Positions 42,601 through 52,353 of a stretch of 64,000 nt of DNA are shown here, in pieces. How positions within the stretch are numbered: position 1 is the stretch's first letter; each line of letters opens with the position of its first letter. This DNA comes from Euclidia mi. Lineage: Eukaryota > Arthropoda > Insecta > Lepidoptera > Erebidae. The notes below the pieces were generated by a model. That model did no database searches, was not told the DNA's origin, and saw nothing but the letters and a program-made list of their open reading frames with translations. A program made the translations under genes and the position numbers. The DNA lies in the NCBI GenBank assembly GCA_944739405.2, contig OX123193.2, positions 21,255,516 to 21,319,515 on the forward strand. Reading direction: 5' to 3'.

Positions 42601-43087
42601 ACGGCCACTAGAAACTTGTTGAAATCTACGTTAAACTTTTATGAAATCCTTAAACTAAAAATGTGCCCTGCGAGCAGGCTAGTGTATATTGGCAGCAACA
42701 CCGGCGATAGTTCGACAAAGTTCACTAAATTATACCGATAGGTACCGCAGTTTCCGACGTTATTTCCACTAACTTTCCTTTTTAGACGTGGTAAGTTTGG
42801 ATAAAATTAACACTTGGTCTTACAGTTATCTCACATTTTCCAAAATCAAATTTGTGACTCAGCTGAGCAAGAAATATGACGCTTCTGAGCTTTTATACAT
42901 ATTTTAATATTTTCGCTTCGCTCGCAGGCGAGACACGCACGTAAGCGTAAACCCACAGGACAGGGTTAACACCCGTCAGATAAGTATTTCCTCCAATCCT
43001 TATGAGTGCGAAACTTTCTTGAAAATGATCATTAAAATTTATCTAATTTACATATGATATAATGATATATTTATCTGTTCGTATTGC
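39656..43087. other. AT-rich intergenic DNA
   Basis: About 3.4 kb. The only recognisable signal is a tRNA-like B-box, GTGTAGGTTCGATTCCTACC, at about 41595-41614 (plus), probably an old SINE head. No gene is supported. Confidence 0.5.
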
Positions 43088-43243
43088 AGGACGTCCTCCG
43101 GCTAGGTGGAGTAAATATAAGCAAAGTGGCTGGCAGTGGCTGGACACGAGGAGACGAAAATCGGGCTCACTGACGTGCCATTGGAGATTTTTATATCCAG
43201 CAGTGGACTATGGCAGGCTGATGATGATGATGATATGGATCTG
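43088..43243 (+). pseudogene. RTE-like C-terminal remnant with GATGATGAT tail
   Basis: Reads GRPPARWSKYKQSGWQW, then a LINE tail CCAGCAGTGGACTATGGCAG and GATGATGATGATGAT. GRPPxRW is the common C-terminal motif of insect RTE proteins. About 50 codons remain. Confidence 0.6.
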
Positions 43244-43421
43244 CATATGAGAGCAATACGTCTTATGAGATACACCTACGCTCTTCACTCTATAACATGT
43301 AAACCTATCAAGTAGTGACACGTGCGATATGTCAATAACCAACAATAACTATAAACCAAGGAGCAATTATCTATAAACGTTCAATTTAGTGTAATGCGTC
43401 ACTGGTGTGGAACACGATTAA

Positions 43422-43813
43422 TAGACTACAGGCCCATGTCCAAAATGGATGGGTCGAAAGCGCGCAGTGCCGTAAAAAAATGGTGCGCCAAAAAGTCGGA
43501 ATTTTTTTTGGAAATTTTCAGAAAATCAAAAAAACTTACCGACTTTGTGGCGCACCATTTTTTTACGGCACTGCGCGCTTTCTTATTATTTTTCATGGAT
43601 CTATCGATGGTAAAAATACCGTACAAAAATATATGACCGAAATGAGTACTCACTCTACCTGCACTTTTGAATTCTCACCAGCACTCAGTTGGACAGCTTA
43701 CAAGTGACGGCATAGTGCTGAATCTTATTATTTTATGCTCTTATATCGTCCTATATACGTCACCTGGTGGTTCATATGGCCTATCCATTTTAGACATGGG
43801 CCTGTAGTCTATA
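43422..43813. mobile_element. MITE with 29-bp inverted ends and an internal hairpin
   Basis: Ends: left TAGACTACAGGCCCATGTCC AAAATGGAT (43422-43450), right the reverse complement with one difference (43783-43813). Inside lies a 44-bp inverted repeat: 43456-43499 and 43539-43582, one mismatch, 39-base loop. No transposase is present. The duplication is at most TA or TTA, so a Tc1/mariner or Harbinger relative is possible. Confidence 0.7.
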
Positions 43814-44959
43814 AGTATATAAATTTGAGCACCGTGACATGTGCCTAATGTGCCATTGTTTACGCATCAATACAACTAAACATTAGTACATTAGTGATAT
43901 GGATACATATAAATTTAGATGATGCGGCCGAAGTTAAGCAGATCTTTGCGAGCATTATAATAATCTCCTACCGTTACCAATCTACTATTGAATCTAGATA
44001 AATACTTATGTATGCCATACGATAATGTAGAATACTATCGATTCACAAGACCAATTTTATTTAAATATTGTAAAGAGTATAGGTGAAACAAGAAGCAAGT
44101 TGAATTTTTAAACAAACGTTTTAATTTGCCGGCGCCATCACTTTGGAATTGTTTTATATCTCATAAGGATTGTTTTGCAAAAATAAACGAGTTGGATCGA
44201 CACAGTACTTCTCCCTTATGTATCTGTATATATAAAGTGTTTTTCTGACTGACTCACAGTCAACGCACACGACTGAAACCAGCGCTTGTTGTGGCGATTA
44301 TATACATAGAATACCAAGAGAGTGAGATGGACAATAGTAATTTCTACAAACTATTAGTTTACGACCAATTGATTAATTTTTGTTTTTAAAGTCATTTAAA
44401 TACGATAAAATGTTTTGAAATTATTATTAGTGTACTTATTGTAACAAATTTATTCACGCTTTTGTTACTCGCTATCGGAAATCGACGTCTGCTACGCTTT
44501 ACATTATTCTCGAAAACACATCTAACAAAGAAACAAAACACCTCAGAACTTGTCAACAAACTTCCACCATTGAGTAACACTGCAGGAAGTACTTGACGCG
44601 TAAGTACCTAAGTATTTACGCGCCTAGCCAATCTTCCGTAATTAGACAGAGAAGTTTTCACTCAACAGCTCTCCACAAACTTACACAATCGAGTACTGTC
44701 CAATGCATATTACAAGTAAGAAGGGAAAGAAAATGTGTTATAACTAAATTTTATGCTATTTCAATGCGGATTTTCTAACAAATAAGGATGAATTGTTAAA
44801 AATAAAAGTCTTAGAACAAATTTTATTTAAAAGAATATGATGTACTATTATAAAAGCATAATGTTTTTATTTCTTTATCTAATATCGTACAAACATCGAA
44901 TAACTATGTGTGTCACGATAGATGCAAAATAATAACAACTTATTATCACATCCAAAGGC
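43814..44959. other. AT-rich DNA with a possible Helitron-like end
   Basis: TCTGTATATATAAAGTG followed by CTGACTGACTCAC at about 44222-44260 resembles Helitron 5' ends of moths (compare 63.64 kb). No matching 3' end was found. Otherwise featureless. Confidence 0.35.
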
Positions 44960-45639
44960 TCCTGCCGTTTTGCCAAAACGATTTTGACAAAATTTCATTA
45001 CCCAAACAAATTTTAGCAACCTTTTTTTATACCATTGCAATATTTCGAATGATTTTAGTACGCATATTTTTATTTGGTCAAATTTTTACTTGGCAAAATA
45101 TTACCAAGTATAATGTTAATATGGCATTTGGTCTTTAATTAAATGATTTATTACAGCAAACAATCTTCAGATAATAAACGTTTGGTGTTATAAGTTTATT
45201 TATGGAAGTAGTTAGAGTAGGTTAATTATTAAAAAATGCTTAGGTTAGAACTGTGACTACGCACGAGCCGAGCGAGCGAAGCGAGCGGTGCCGCGGTAGC
45301 GGCCGGCGAGTGCCAGAAACGACTTGCATTAATAGAGAAAAGAGATTGTTTTTAGTAGGTTAGCCGGAACTGTACTATTTAGATTAGGATAGTTATTGAT
45401 TTTGCGTAAAAACTGTTACCTATTCCAACTGAAATATTTGACTAAATAAAAAAAATTAAAAGTACTAGTTGGTAAACCAGTTATAGTTTAAACGTTCATT
45501 TCCCAAACATTAGGTTTGCGTTACAATTTTTTGTGAATATATTTTTTGATAAGTAATAATTTGGCAAATGAAATTATGCGAAAAATTTTTTGGGAAGGCA
45601 AAATTTGTCAAATTCCTTTCGGTCAAACGAGGGAGACCC
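44960..45639. mobile_element. Non-autonomous DNA transposon with 11-bp target duplication
   Basis: CATCCAAAGGC occurs at 44949-44959 and 45640-45650, exactly flanking a 680-bp insert. The insert ends are imperfectly inverted: left GCCGTTTTGCCAAAACG...TTTTGACAAAATTT, right (reverse complement) CTCGTTTGACCGAAAGGAAT TTGACAAATTTTGCC. It contains a GC-rich spot GAGCGAGCGAAGCGAGC. An 8-11 bp duplication points to a hAT-, P- or Mutator-type mechanism. Confidence 0.65.
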
Positions 45640-45690
45640 CATCCAAAGGCATATCAATGGAATGCTATTAGACAAAAAGAGAGAGAGAAT

Positions 45691-45736
45691 AGAAAGTTAT
45701 TATTTTTATATATGTATATAAAAATAATAACTTTCT
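45691..45736. repeat. Perfect 22-bp palindrome
   Basis: AGAAAGTTATTATTTTTATATA, TG, then the exact reverse complement. Confidence 0.9.
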
Positions 45737-46033
45737 AATACGTTATAACACAAATTAAAAATTAGTGAAATATCAGAAATAGAATAGCAAATACAACAGT
45801 CTTATCAGCTAGTATCTATATTAAAGTTACGAATTACCATTTCTATTTAGGTACATGTATTTCCGAAAAATCACATTCACCGGATGTGGGTGTTCGTAGC
45901 AACAAATAGAAGTTGCGGCAGCCGTATTCCTAGAACAGAACCGGAACCTTCATGAAAGGAAATGCCCACAAAAGATGCCTCCACCCATCTTTTCGTCTCA
46001 AGCTTTGCTGATCTAATTCAACACGCTTCCTAC

Positions 46034-46282
46034 TGTTACAGGCCACTCTAACCACTGAACCTGCTATCCCTAACAGTTAAATCCCTTACTCAGCATGCCT
46101 GTTAGTTATCGTAATAGACGCTACCATAATCCCCATCAGTCCGTTCCTATCCTCCACGGTGCGCGGTAGTCCCCAATCATTCTCACCATTGTAATTATTG
46201 TATTAAATTGTCAAGGACAAAATAAATCATCTTCAAATCTGAAAACTGTTTTTTAAAAACGCTTTCTCAAGTCGCATCGTAA
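46034..46282 (+). repeat. Element C 5' LTR
   Basis: TGTTACAGGCCACTC...GTCGCATCGTAA, with AATAAA near 46220. If the following CA is included, the ends form the inverted pair TGTTAC/GTAACA. Confidence 0.9.
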
Positions 46283-46285
46283 CAT

Positions 46286-46303
46286 TGGTGGCAGCGTAAA
46301 GGG
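46286..46303 (+). promoter_or_regulatory. Element C primer-binding site
   Basis: TGGTGGCAGCGTAAAGGG lies 3 bases after the LTR core. TGG matches the complement of the tRNA CCA end; the primer tRNA is not identified. Confidence 0.6.
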
Positions 46304-46602
46304 ATAACAAAATCCCAGGTATCCTCCGAGTGCATAAAACCGTACCGTTAAACAAGCTACATTCCAGTGCAGTGAGAAAAGTGATAATAATTCTAAATCC
46401 ATACTTACCATTTCCAAATCAAAACCGCGACATACTCGCAAAGTGTATTCGAGTTGATTGTGAGAGTTAAAGTCGAATAAGGAAACAATAGTACTATACC
46501 GCGGAACGTGACTCGCGTTCTTCTTACATACAAACCAACTTCGTATCCAGAGTGCTATCCCATATATCTCGTCCTGCTAGACGAGAGAAGTACTGCTAGA
46601 AG

Positions 46603-46652
46603 ATGCTGTATAATATGTTCCTGCTGGGTGTGTTCCTGACTTCAATGTGAGT
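46603..46652 (+). promoter_or_regulatory. Leader mini-exon for env: hydrophobic start plus GTGAGT donor
   Basis: ATG at 46603 opens MLYNMFLLGVFLTS, a hydrophobic signal-peptide-like stretch, and runs straight into GTGAGT (donor 46647-46652) before a stop at 46648. The donor leaves two bases of a codon. The acceptor before env (TTTTACAG, ending 52385) leaves one base before the env frame, so the phases fit exactly. This follows the known errantivirus strategy of making env from a spliced RNA. The splice itself is inferred. Confidence 0.6.
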
Positions 46653-46994
46653 GAGTAACTGTTCACCATTTATACTTACCAGTGCAAACCATATTCAGTG
46701 CAGTGCAATTTCCAGCGTTACAGTGATCCAAAACATACGTTTTATAATAAACTAGACTAACTAACTTAATATCCGATACTATAATTTCGACTCATTCGTC
46801 GGATGTAATTTAGACGACTTATTCGAGATAAGAATAGCGCCGTTCACTCGCACTCATAACAAAGCGATAAGGCTCGCTTAAGTTCGTAGAATTCGTGTCT
46901 GACTATTCTTTGTTACTTACCATTCTATTGTAACGAATACTGCCAATACTTATAACCTTGATTTTATTTAACCTGTTTCGATTATTAAACTACA

Positions 46995-47882
46995 ATGTCA
47001 CAGGAAGAACTCAAGAAGCCTATTGCAGTGCAATGTGACTCTGTTGATTTAAATGTTTTAATTAAGTTCATAAAACCTTATGACGGTTCCAGGGATAAAC
47101 TCACACCTTTTGTAACTAACTGTTCAAATGCATACAACCTTGCTTCTACGAACCAAAAACCCATATTGTTCAGGTATATTTTAAGCCAACTCCAAGGACG
47201 AGCGGAAACTGCATGTTCCATTAAAGATTTTAATAATTGGGATCAACTTAAAGACTTTTTAAATACTCAATTTGGCGAGCGAAAATGCTATTCACATTTA
47301 CTAACCGACCTTCAAGAGTGTCGGCAAATGAACACAGAAACGGTTACACAATACTCCCTGCGTTTAGAGACATGTTTATCCCAGTTGTTAACTGAAATTA
47401 ATCTAAGCAATTCCAAGAAATCAGAGCTTCCTGGCAAAACTAGTGCAATGGAGGAAGTAGCCCTTCACACCTTTGTCCTTGGTCTACACCCAAGAATATC
47501 AAACAATGTTCGGGTTCGATCCCCGAAAACACTGAATGAGGCGATTAACGCAGCCGTTTCAGAGGAAAAAATTCTGCAATTTGTCAACAGGAAATCACAC
47601 CCTAACGCCGACTCAGGACCTTCACGACCAAGGTCATTTCCAAAACCTGAAAGTAAGTCACAGGAGTTTAGACCTAATAACGCTTTCCAAAACAAGCCGC
47701 GAGCTTACCCACTTTATTGCCGATACTGCAAGTTTCCTGGTCACGTCATTGAAAACTGCCGTAAACGGGAATACAATAATAAAAGGTTCGTTAATTTACA
47801 GAGCAATCAAACTCAATATCGAACCAATTTCGTGGATCAAGGAGAAGACGTTGTTGACACTAATACTGATTCTTTAAACTAA
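46995..47882 (+). CDS. gag: Element C gag (capsid plus CCHC nucleocapsid)
   Basis: A 295-codon uninterrupted frame from ATG 46995. The capsid-like region has FRYILSQLQGRAETACS, WDQLKDFLNTQFGERK, CRQMNTETVTQYSLRLE and HTFVLGLHPRISNNVRV, the order typical of gypsy capsids. The zinc knuckle CRYCKFPGHVIENC (residues 242-255) is a complete C-x2-C-x4-H-x4-C and would bind genomic RNA. The last codons contain T_TTA_AAC directly before TAA, a -1 frameshift site leading to protease. It appears intact and competent to make particles. Confidence 0.9.
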   Translation: MSQEELKKPIAVQCDSVDLNVLIKFIKPYDGSRDKLTPFVTNCSNAYNLASTNQKPILFRYILSQLQGRAETACSIKDFNNWDQLKDFLNTQFGERKCYSHLLTDLQECRQMNTETVTQYSLRLETCLSQLLTEINLSNSKKSELPGKTSAMEEVALHTFVLGLHPRISNNVRVRSPKTLNEAINAAVSEEKILQFVNRKSHPNADSGPSRPRSFPKPESKSQEFRPNNAFQNKPRAYPLYCRYCKFPGHVIENCRKREYNNKRFVNLQSNQTQYRTNFVDQGEDVVDTNTDSLN

Positions 47883-47912
47883 ATCGAGGCCCGCGTTGGT
47901 GTCGGTCGGGCC
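47873..47912 (+). promoter_or_regulatory. -1 ribosomal frameshift signal (gag-pro)
   Basis: The heptamer TTTAAAC (47873-47879) sits in the gag frame as T_TTA_AAC, with the gag stop TAA next. After a short spacer, GGCCCG at 47888 and CGGGCC at 47907 can pair around a 13-base loop. The -1 frame has no stop from here to the protease. All parts of a classical signal are present. Confidence 0.8.
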
Positions 47913-47980
47913 ACCGCATCCCAAAATCCGACATTGCTTGCTATATCCAAAATAAGAATTCTAATTCCTTAAATAATAAA

Positions 47981-48214
47981 TACTTACCAAATCCAAGGTC
48001 AATGGCAACCGTAACAAGGCTACGCCATGACTATTCTAGTACTAAATCCTTGCTATATCCTAGAAATGTTGATAAAATAAATAATTACTCTAATAAATAC
48101 TTACCAAATCCAAGGTCAACGGCATCCGCAACAAGGACACGCCATGACAATTTTAATGCTAAATCCTTACTATATCCTTTGAATAGAAATAAATCTTCGT
48201 TAACCATGAAGAAT
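47981..48214 (+). repeat. In-frame 117-bp tandem duplication at the gag-pro junction
   Basis: TACTTACCAAATCCAAGGTC begins at 47981 and again at 48098. The period of 117 bp is 39 codons, so the protease frame is preserved. At protein level RHDYSSTKSLLYPRN repeats as RHDNFNAKSLLYPLN. The copies are imperfect, so it is not new. Confidence 0.8.
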
Positions 48215-48778
48215 AACCTTTCGGGTCAACAATCAGTTACGCGTTCGAGCTCCCTTCCTGAAAAAAATAAAATTAATAATTCAAATAATAGTATTGTAGA
48301 AAATAAAATTAATTCGGAATCAATTCAAGATCCTAAAATCTATAACTACACAACAAATATTTCCCGTAAGTTCTTACCTTATATAAAAATACTTACCTCC
48401 GTATCCTCGAAGCCGTTATCTTTACTAGTTGACACAGGTGCATCATTCAGCCTTATATCAAAGTCCTGTATTGAAAAGATGCCTGAAATTACTAAATCCA
48501 TTATTAAATTTAAAGGCATTGACTCCTCGGGTACTAAGTCTACGCTAGGTCACATCCCTATAGTATTGGGTTCATTAAAACATAATTTTCACGTCGTTGA
48601 AGGCGTTGATCTACCCTATGACGGTATAATCGGCAGCGATATTTTTGATTCCATGAACGGTAATATTGACTATCCCAAACAATGCTTATTACTGAATAAC
48701 TCAGCATTCAAACTTCATTTCAACGAACCTGTTTGTGTAATACCTGCTAGATGCGAAACTGTAATAGAATGCATGTAA
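48002..48778 (+). CDS. pro: Element C aspartic protease (frame reached by -1 shift)
   Basis: The frame is open from the gag frameshift site (about 47876) through 48778. After a repeat-bearing linker it carries the active site LLVDTGASFSLIS (about residues 141-153) and DGIIGSDIF for the second conserved loop. The Met at 48002 is probably not used; the -1 frameshift is the likely route. At 48776-48778 the frame stops, and pol continues in the next frame from about 48780. A 1-base change near there separates protease from RT. No other lesion is seen. Confidence 0.85.
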   Translation: MATVTRLRHDYSSTKSLLYPRNVDKINNYSNKYLPNPRSTASATRTRHDNFNAKSLLYPLNRNKSSLTMKNNLSGQQSVTRSSSLPEKNKINNSNNSIVENKINSESIQDPKIYNYTTNISRKFLPYIKILTSVSSKPLSLLVDTGASFSLISKSCIEKMPEITKSIIKFKGIDSSGTKSTLGHIPIVLGSLKHNFHVVEGVDLPYDGIIGSDIFDSMNGNIDYPKQCLLLNNSAFKLHFNEPVCVIPARCETVIECM

Positions 48779-48830
48779 TAGAAGGCTTTATATTAGACCA
48801 GAATCCTATAAAAAACCTGCTTATAGCTAA

Positions 48831-49370
48831 TTGTGTAGTGAAAGTAAAAACAATTCTCGTATTAATATTTCCGTAGTAAATGTTTCAGAACATCCCTTAT
48901 CTTTCAACCCTGACCTAAAATTAGAAATAACACCTTACGACCCCAAAGAAGTTCAACGAATCTGCAATTTTCAGACTGACAATATGCAGTGTGGCCGCGA
49001 TGATTCCTATTCCCGCACGAAAAAGGTGCTTGATCAAATTCGCGTATCTCATTTAAATACCGAAGAGAGTTCTGCACTCCTAAATCTTTGTAGTGAATTC
49101 TCAGACATTTTCCACCTCCCAGGTGACCAATTGACTTACACGAATGCCATCCAGCATGAAATTAAAACTTCTACTTCAGTCCCAATCCATGTTAAATCAT
49201 ACCGTTTCCCAGAATGTCATAAAAAAGAGGTTAACTCTCAAATTGAAATAATGCTTAACCAAGGTATTATTAAACCATCCGTATCGCCCTGGTCATCACC
49301 CATCTGGGTGGTGCCTAAAAAATTAGACGCTTCCGGTGAAAGAAAGTGGCGAGTAGTGATAGATTACTGA
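48831..49370 (+). pseudogene. pol: Element C RT, N-terminal part (ends at a nonsense codon)
   Basis: RT fingers region: VSHLNTEESSALLNLCSEF, SDIFHLPGDQL, VKSYRFPECHKKEV and WVVPKKLDASGERKWRVVID. The frame ends in TGA at 49368-49370, exactly where related RTs have Arg in the DYRKL motif; a CGA to TGA transition would explain it. The frame then stays open to about 49580 (TLDLASGFHQIKMKPEDAAK, FGL). The Met at 48831 is arbitrary. Confidence 0.85.
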
Positions 49371-49606
49371 AAGCTAAACGATGTAACTATCGGCGACTCA
49401 TATCCCATCCCGAACATATCCGAAATCCTAGATCAACTTGGCAGAAGCAAATACTTTAGTACTTTAGATCTTGCTTCCGGTTTTCACCAAATTAAAATGA
49501 AACCGGAAGACGCCGCTAAAACAGCATTCTCCGTACCTCAAGGCCATTATGAATTCACTCGTATGCCATTTGGTTTAAAAATGCCCCTTCTACGTTTCAA
49601 CGTTTA

Positions 49607-52330
49607 ATGAATTCGGCTCTCTCCGGCTTACAAGGCATGCAATGCTTTGTTTATTTAGATGACATTGTGATCCATGGATTTGACCTTGACTCTAACATCG
49701 AAAACCTTTCTAACGTTTTTAAACGTCTCCGTAGTTTTAATTTGAAGCTGCAACCAGACAAATGCGAATTCTTGCGCAAAGAAGTCTACTACCTAGGACA
49801 TATCATCACAGACGAAGGAGTCAAACCAAACCCAGATAAAATAAAGGCAGTCCACCAATTCCCTACTCCAAAATCCCCGAAAGATATAAAATCATTTTTG
49901 GGCTTCGTTTCGTATTATCGTAGATTCATCCATGATTTTTCTAAAATAGCCAAACCTTTGACTAATCTCCTCAAGAAAGATATTCCATTTAAATGGGAAC
50001 ACGAAAATCAACTTGCATTCGATACCCTAAAACACAGACTGACGTCAGCACCATTATTGATTTACCCCGATTTCTCTAAACCATTCATATTAACTACTGA
50101 TGCCTCCAATTACGCCATAGGCGCGATACTATCCCAGGGAGAATTGGGTAAAGATAGACCTATCGCCTATGCATCCCGCACTTTAAATAAAAGTGAGTGT
50201 AACTATAACACCACCGAAAAGGAATTGCTTGCTATATTGTTTGGATGCAAAACATTCCGTCCGTACCTGTACGGCAGGACCTTCCAAATTGTCACTGACC
50301 ATCGACCCCTAAAATGGCTCTTCAATCATAAAGACCCTGGTAGCAAACTACAAAGATGGCGGTTGAAACTCGAAGAGTACGAGTATGAGATAGTGTACCG
50401 AAAGGGCAAATTCAATGCTGCTGACGCTCTCTCTAGATACCCTTATGAAGACACTAAGCTTATAAATCCAATTGCTCCACAACCAGTTTCAGGCCCTTCA
50501 TGGGCTGATGATAACAATCCTATATTTCCTGATTCGGATGATGATGTGCGTGACTTTGACGACCTCCTAGATCCAAATGCTATTCCAGCATTATCCCCTA
50601 CTCCTCAAGACTTAGTGGAATTACCCGATGACCTTAGAGACATAAATCTCGACGACCTAGAAATCTCAGAACGTCCAAATAGTAATAATAATTCAAATGA
50701 TGACTTACCTTTAGTGAATCAGCCTCAGCCGCAACCTCCTCCTCTTGCCGATCCAATGGACAGCCCAAACGCTAGATCTGAAACATACACTGAATTTCTT
50801 AAAGTCATTAGTAGCAAAACTTTTCAATCTAATGTAGCGATCATAGAACATAACGAAAGCTTACTCAAAACTACATGCCAGAATATCATTGTACCTACCT
50901 CAGTCGATATGGATGAGTCCATCCCTTATGTAGAAAACATAATATCCAATCTTGCCGACAAGGTTCTTGCACGCGATAGAAACCTTTATTCGTCCTTAAT
51001 TCACCAAGATCATAATAAAAAATATTACTTCCTACTTACAAAAATTAATCATTTCGACACAACCTCTTATTCAGATATATTTGAAGGCCTTAAAAACCTT
51101 AGAAATGAACTAATAGTTTGCCATAGCGACGAAGTCAAATCTATAGCAATTACTGATTTCAAAAATCCATTCGATAAGCACTATTTCACCAAAATCTATA
51201 ATATTATTCTGTATTTATTTAATAACACTGGCACAGAAATACATATTTACCATAATAACATTCAATACCCGTCACTAAGCGAAATCAAACAAATTCTTAG
51301 AGACAATCACGACTTACCTGTTGCTGGTCATGTAGGATCGACTAGAATGTATAGTAGAATAGCCGAACGCTACTACTGGAAGGGCATGCGATCAGACATA
51401 CAGGACTATGTAAAATCGTGTCAACTATGCCAAACTAATAAAACGCTTCGTCAAACGAATAGAGCTCCCATGCAGATCACTAGTACCGCAAACACAGCCT
51501 TCGAAAAGGTATTTCTTGACATAGTAGGTCCATTACCAGAGTCTGGTAGTGCTAAGCTAAAATACATCCTTACATTACAAGATGACCTTACGAAATACTC
51601 AGCAGCGTATCCCATTAGGAGCACGACAGCAGAAGAAACCAGCGAATGTCTTATACATTTCATATCCGTATTCGGTATCCCTAAATATATAGTATCAGAC
51701 CAAGGAACCAACTTTACTGCCGAACTCTTTAAACGAACATGCTCTTTCCTCAGAATAAAACAAATGTGGTCGACTCCTTACCATCCTCAGACACAAGGTG
51801 CCTTAGAGAGAAGCCACTCCACTTTGAAGGAGTATCTTAAGTCATACATTGATCAAAGCCCAGAATCCTGGTCAAAATATGTATATACCGCTATGTTAGC
51901 CTACAATACCAATATTCATTGCACAACAAACTTTACACCCCACGAGCTTGTTTTTGGAAAAAAGCCATATATACCTAATTCAATTTATGAGAATAATGTT
52001 GACGCAACTTACCCTGAGTATGTGAGAATACTTCAACAGCGATTACAGTATTCGCAGCAAAAGGCCATTGAGAACATCCAGAGATCAAAAGAAAGATCTA
52101 AGAACTACTATGATAGTCAGACACGTCCCGTCAACTACAGAATAGGTGACTATGTTTATTTAAAAAACCACTTGAGAATGGGCAAAGCATTATCTCCCGT
52201 TTGGAAAGGCCCGTTCAAGATAGTTAAATTGCATGGCAATAATAATGCATCCCTATTAATAAATAAGAAACATGTAAAACACAATTTTGACGAGCTAAAA
52301 TTAGCTCATATAGGTCCTAGATCAGTTTAG
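49607..52330 (+). CDS. pol: Element C RT catalytic core-RNase H-integrase
   Basis: A 907-codon open frame, reached after a 1-base loss near 49580 in an A run. It holds RT motif C YLDDIVIHG (residues 16-24) and the thumb (YLGHIITDEGVKPNPDK). RNase H follows (TTDASNYAIGAILSQ, KELLAILFGCKTFRPYLYG, VTDHRPLKWL), then an acidic Pro/Asp-rich linker (about residues 280-390). Integrase comes next, with an HHCC finger (HDLPVAGHVG...CQLCQ), DDE residues (FLDIVGPL, VSDQGTNF, GALERSHS) and the C-terminal GPF module (WKGPFKIV). The stop is 55 bases before the env splice acceptor. All catalytic residues are intact. Confidence 0.93.
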   Translation: MNSALSGLQGMQCFVYLDDIVIHGFDLDSNIENLSNVFKRLRSFNLKLQPDKCEFLRKEVYYLGHIITDEGVKPNPDKIKAVHQFPTPKSPKDIKSFLGFVSYYRRFIHDFSKIAKPLTNLLKKDIPFKWEHENQLAFDTLKHRLTSAPLLIYPDFSKPFILTTDASNYAIGAILSQGELGKDRPIAYASRTLNKSECNYNTTEKELLAILFGCKTFRPYLYGRTFQIVTDHRPLKWLFNHKDPGSKLQRWRLKLEEYEYEIVYRKGKFNAADALSRYPYEDTKLINPIAPQPVSGPSWADDNNPIFPDSDDDVRDFDDLLDPNAIPALSPTPQDLVELPDDLRDINLDDLEISERPNSNNNSNDDLPLVNQPQPQPPPLADPMDSPNARSETYTEFLKVISSKTFQSNVAIIEHNESLLKTTCQNIIVPTSVDMDESIPYVENIISNLADKVLARDRNLYSSLIHQDHNKKYYFLLTKINHFDTTSYSDIFEGLKNLRNELIVCHSDEVKSIAITDFKNPFDKHYFTKIYNIILYLFNNTGTEIHIYHNNIQYPSLSEIKQILRDNHDLPVAGHVGSTRMYSRIAERYYWKGMRSDIQDYVKSCQLCQTNKTLRQTNRAPMQITSTANTAFEKVFLDIVGPLPESGSAKLKYILTLQDDLTKYSAAYPIRSTTAEETSECLIHFISVFGIPKYIVSDQGTNFTAELFKRTCSFLRIKQMWSTPYHPQTQGALERSHSTLKEYLKSYIDQSPESWSKYVYTAMLAYNTNIHCTTNFTPHELVFGKKPYIPNSIYENNVDATYPEYVRILQQRLQYSQQKAIENIQRSKERSKNYYDSQTRPVNYRIGDYVYLKNHLRMGKALSPVWKGPFKIVKLHGNNNASLLINKKHVKHNFDELKLAHIGPRSV

Positions 52331-52353
52331 TCTTAATTATAGAAACTTAAGTA

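Noticed and set aside
43394..43707. Coding frames with SAQCRKKMVRQKVGIFF and RSAVKKWCAKKSEFF
   Set aside because: They lie on the arms of a MITE hairpin and are mirrored on the other strand, so repeat structure explains them.
45260..45310. GAGCGAGCGAAGCGAGCGG as a CpG promoter
   Set aside because: It lies inside the 680-bp transposon with the 11-bp duplication; no gene follows.
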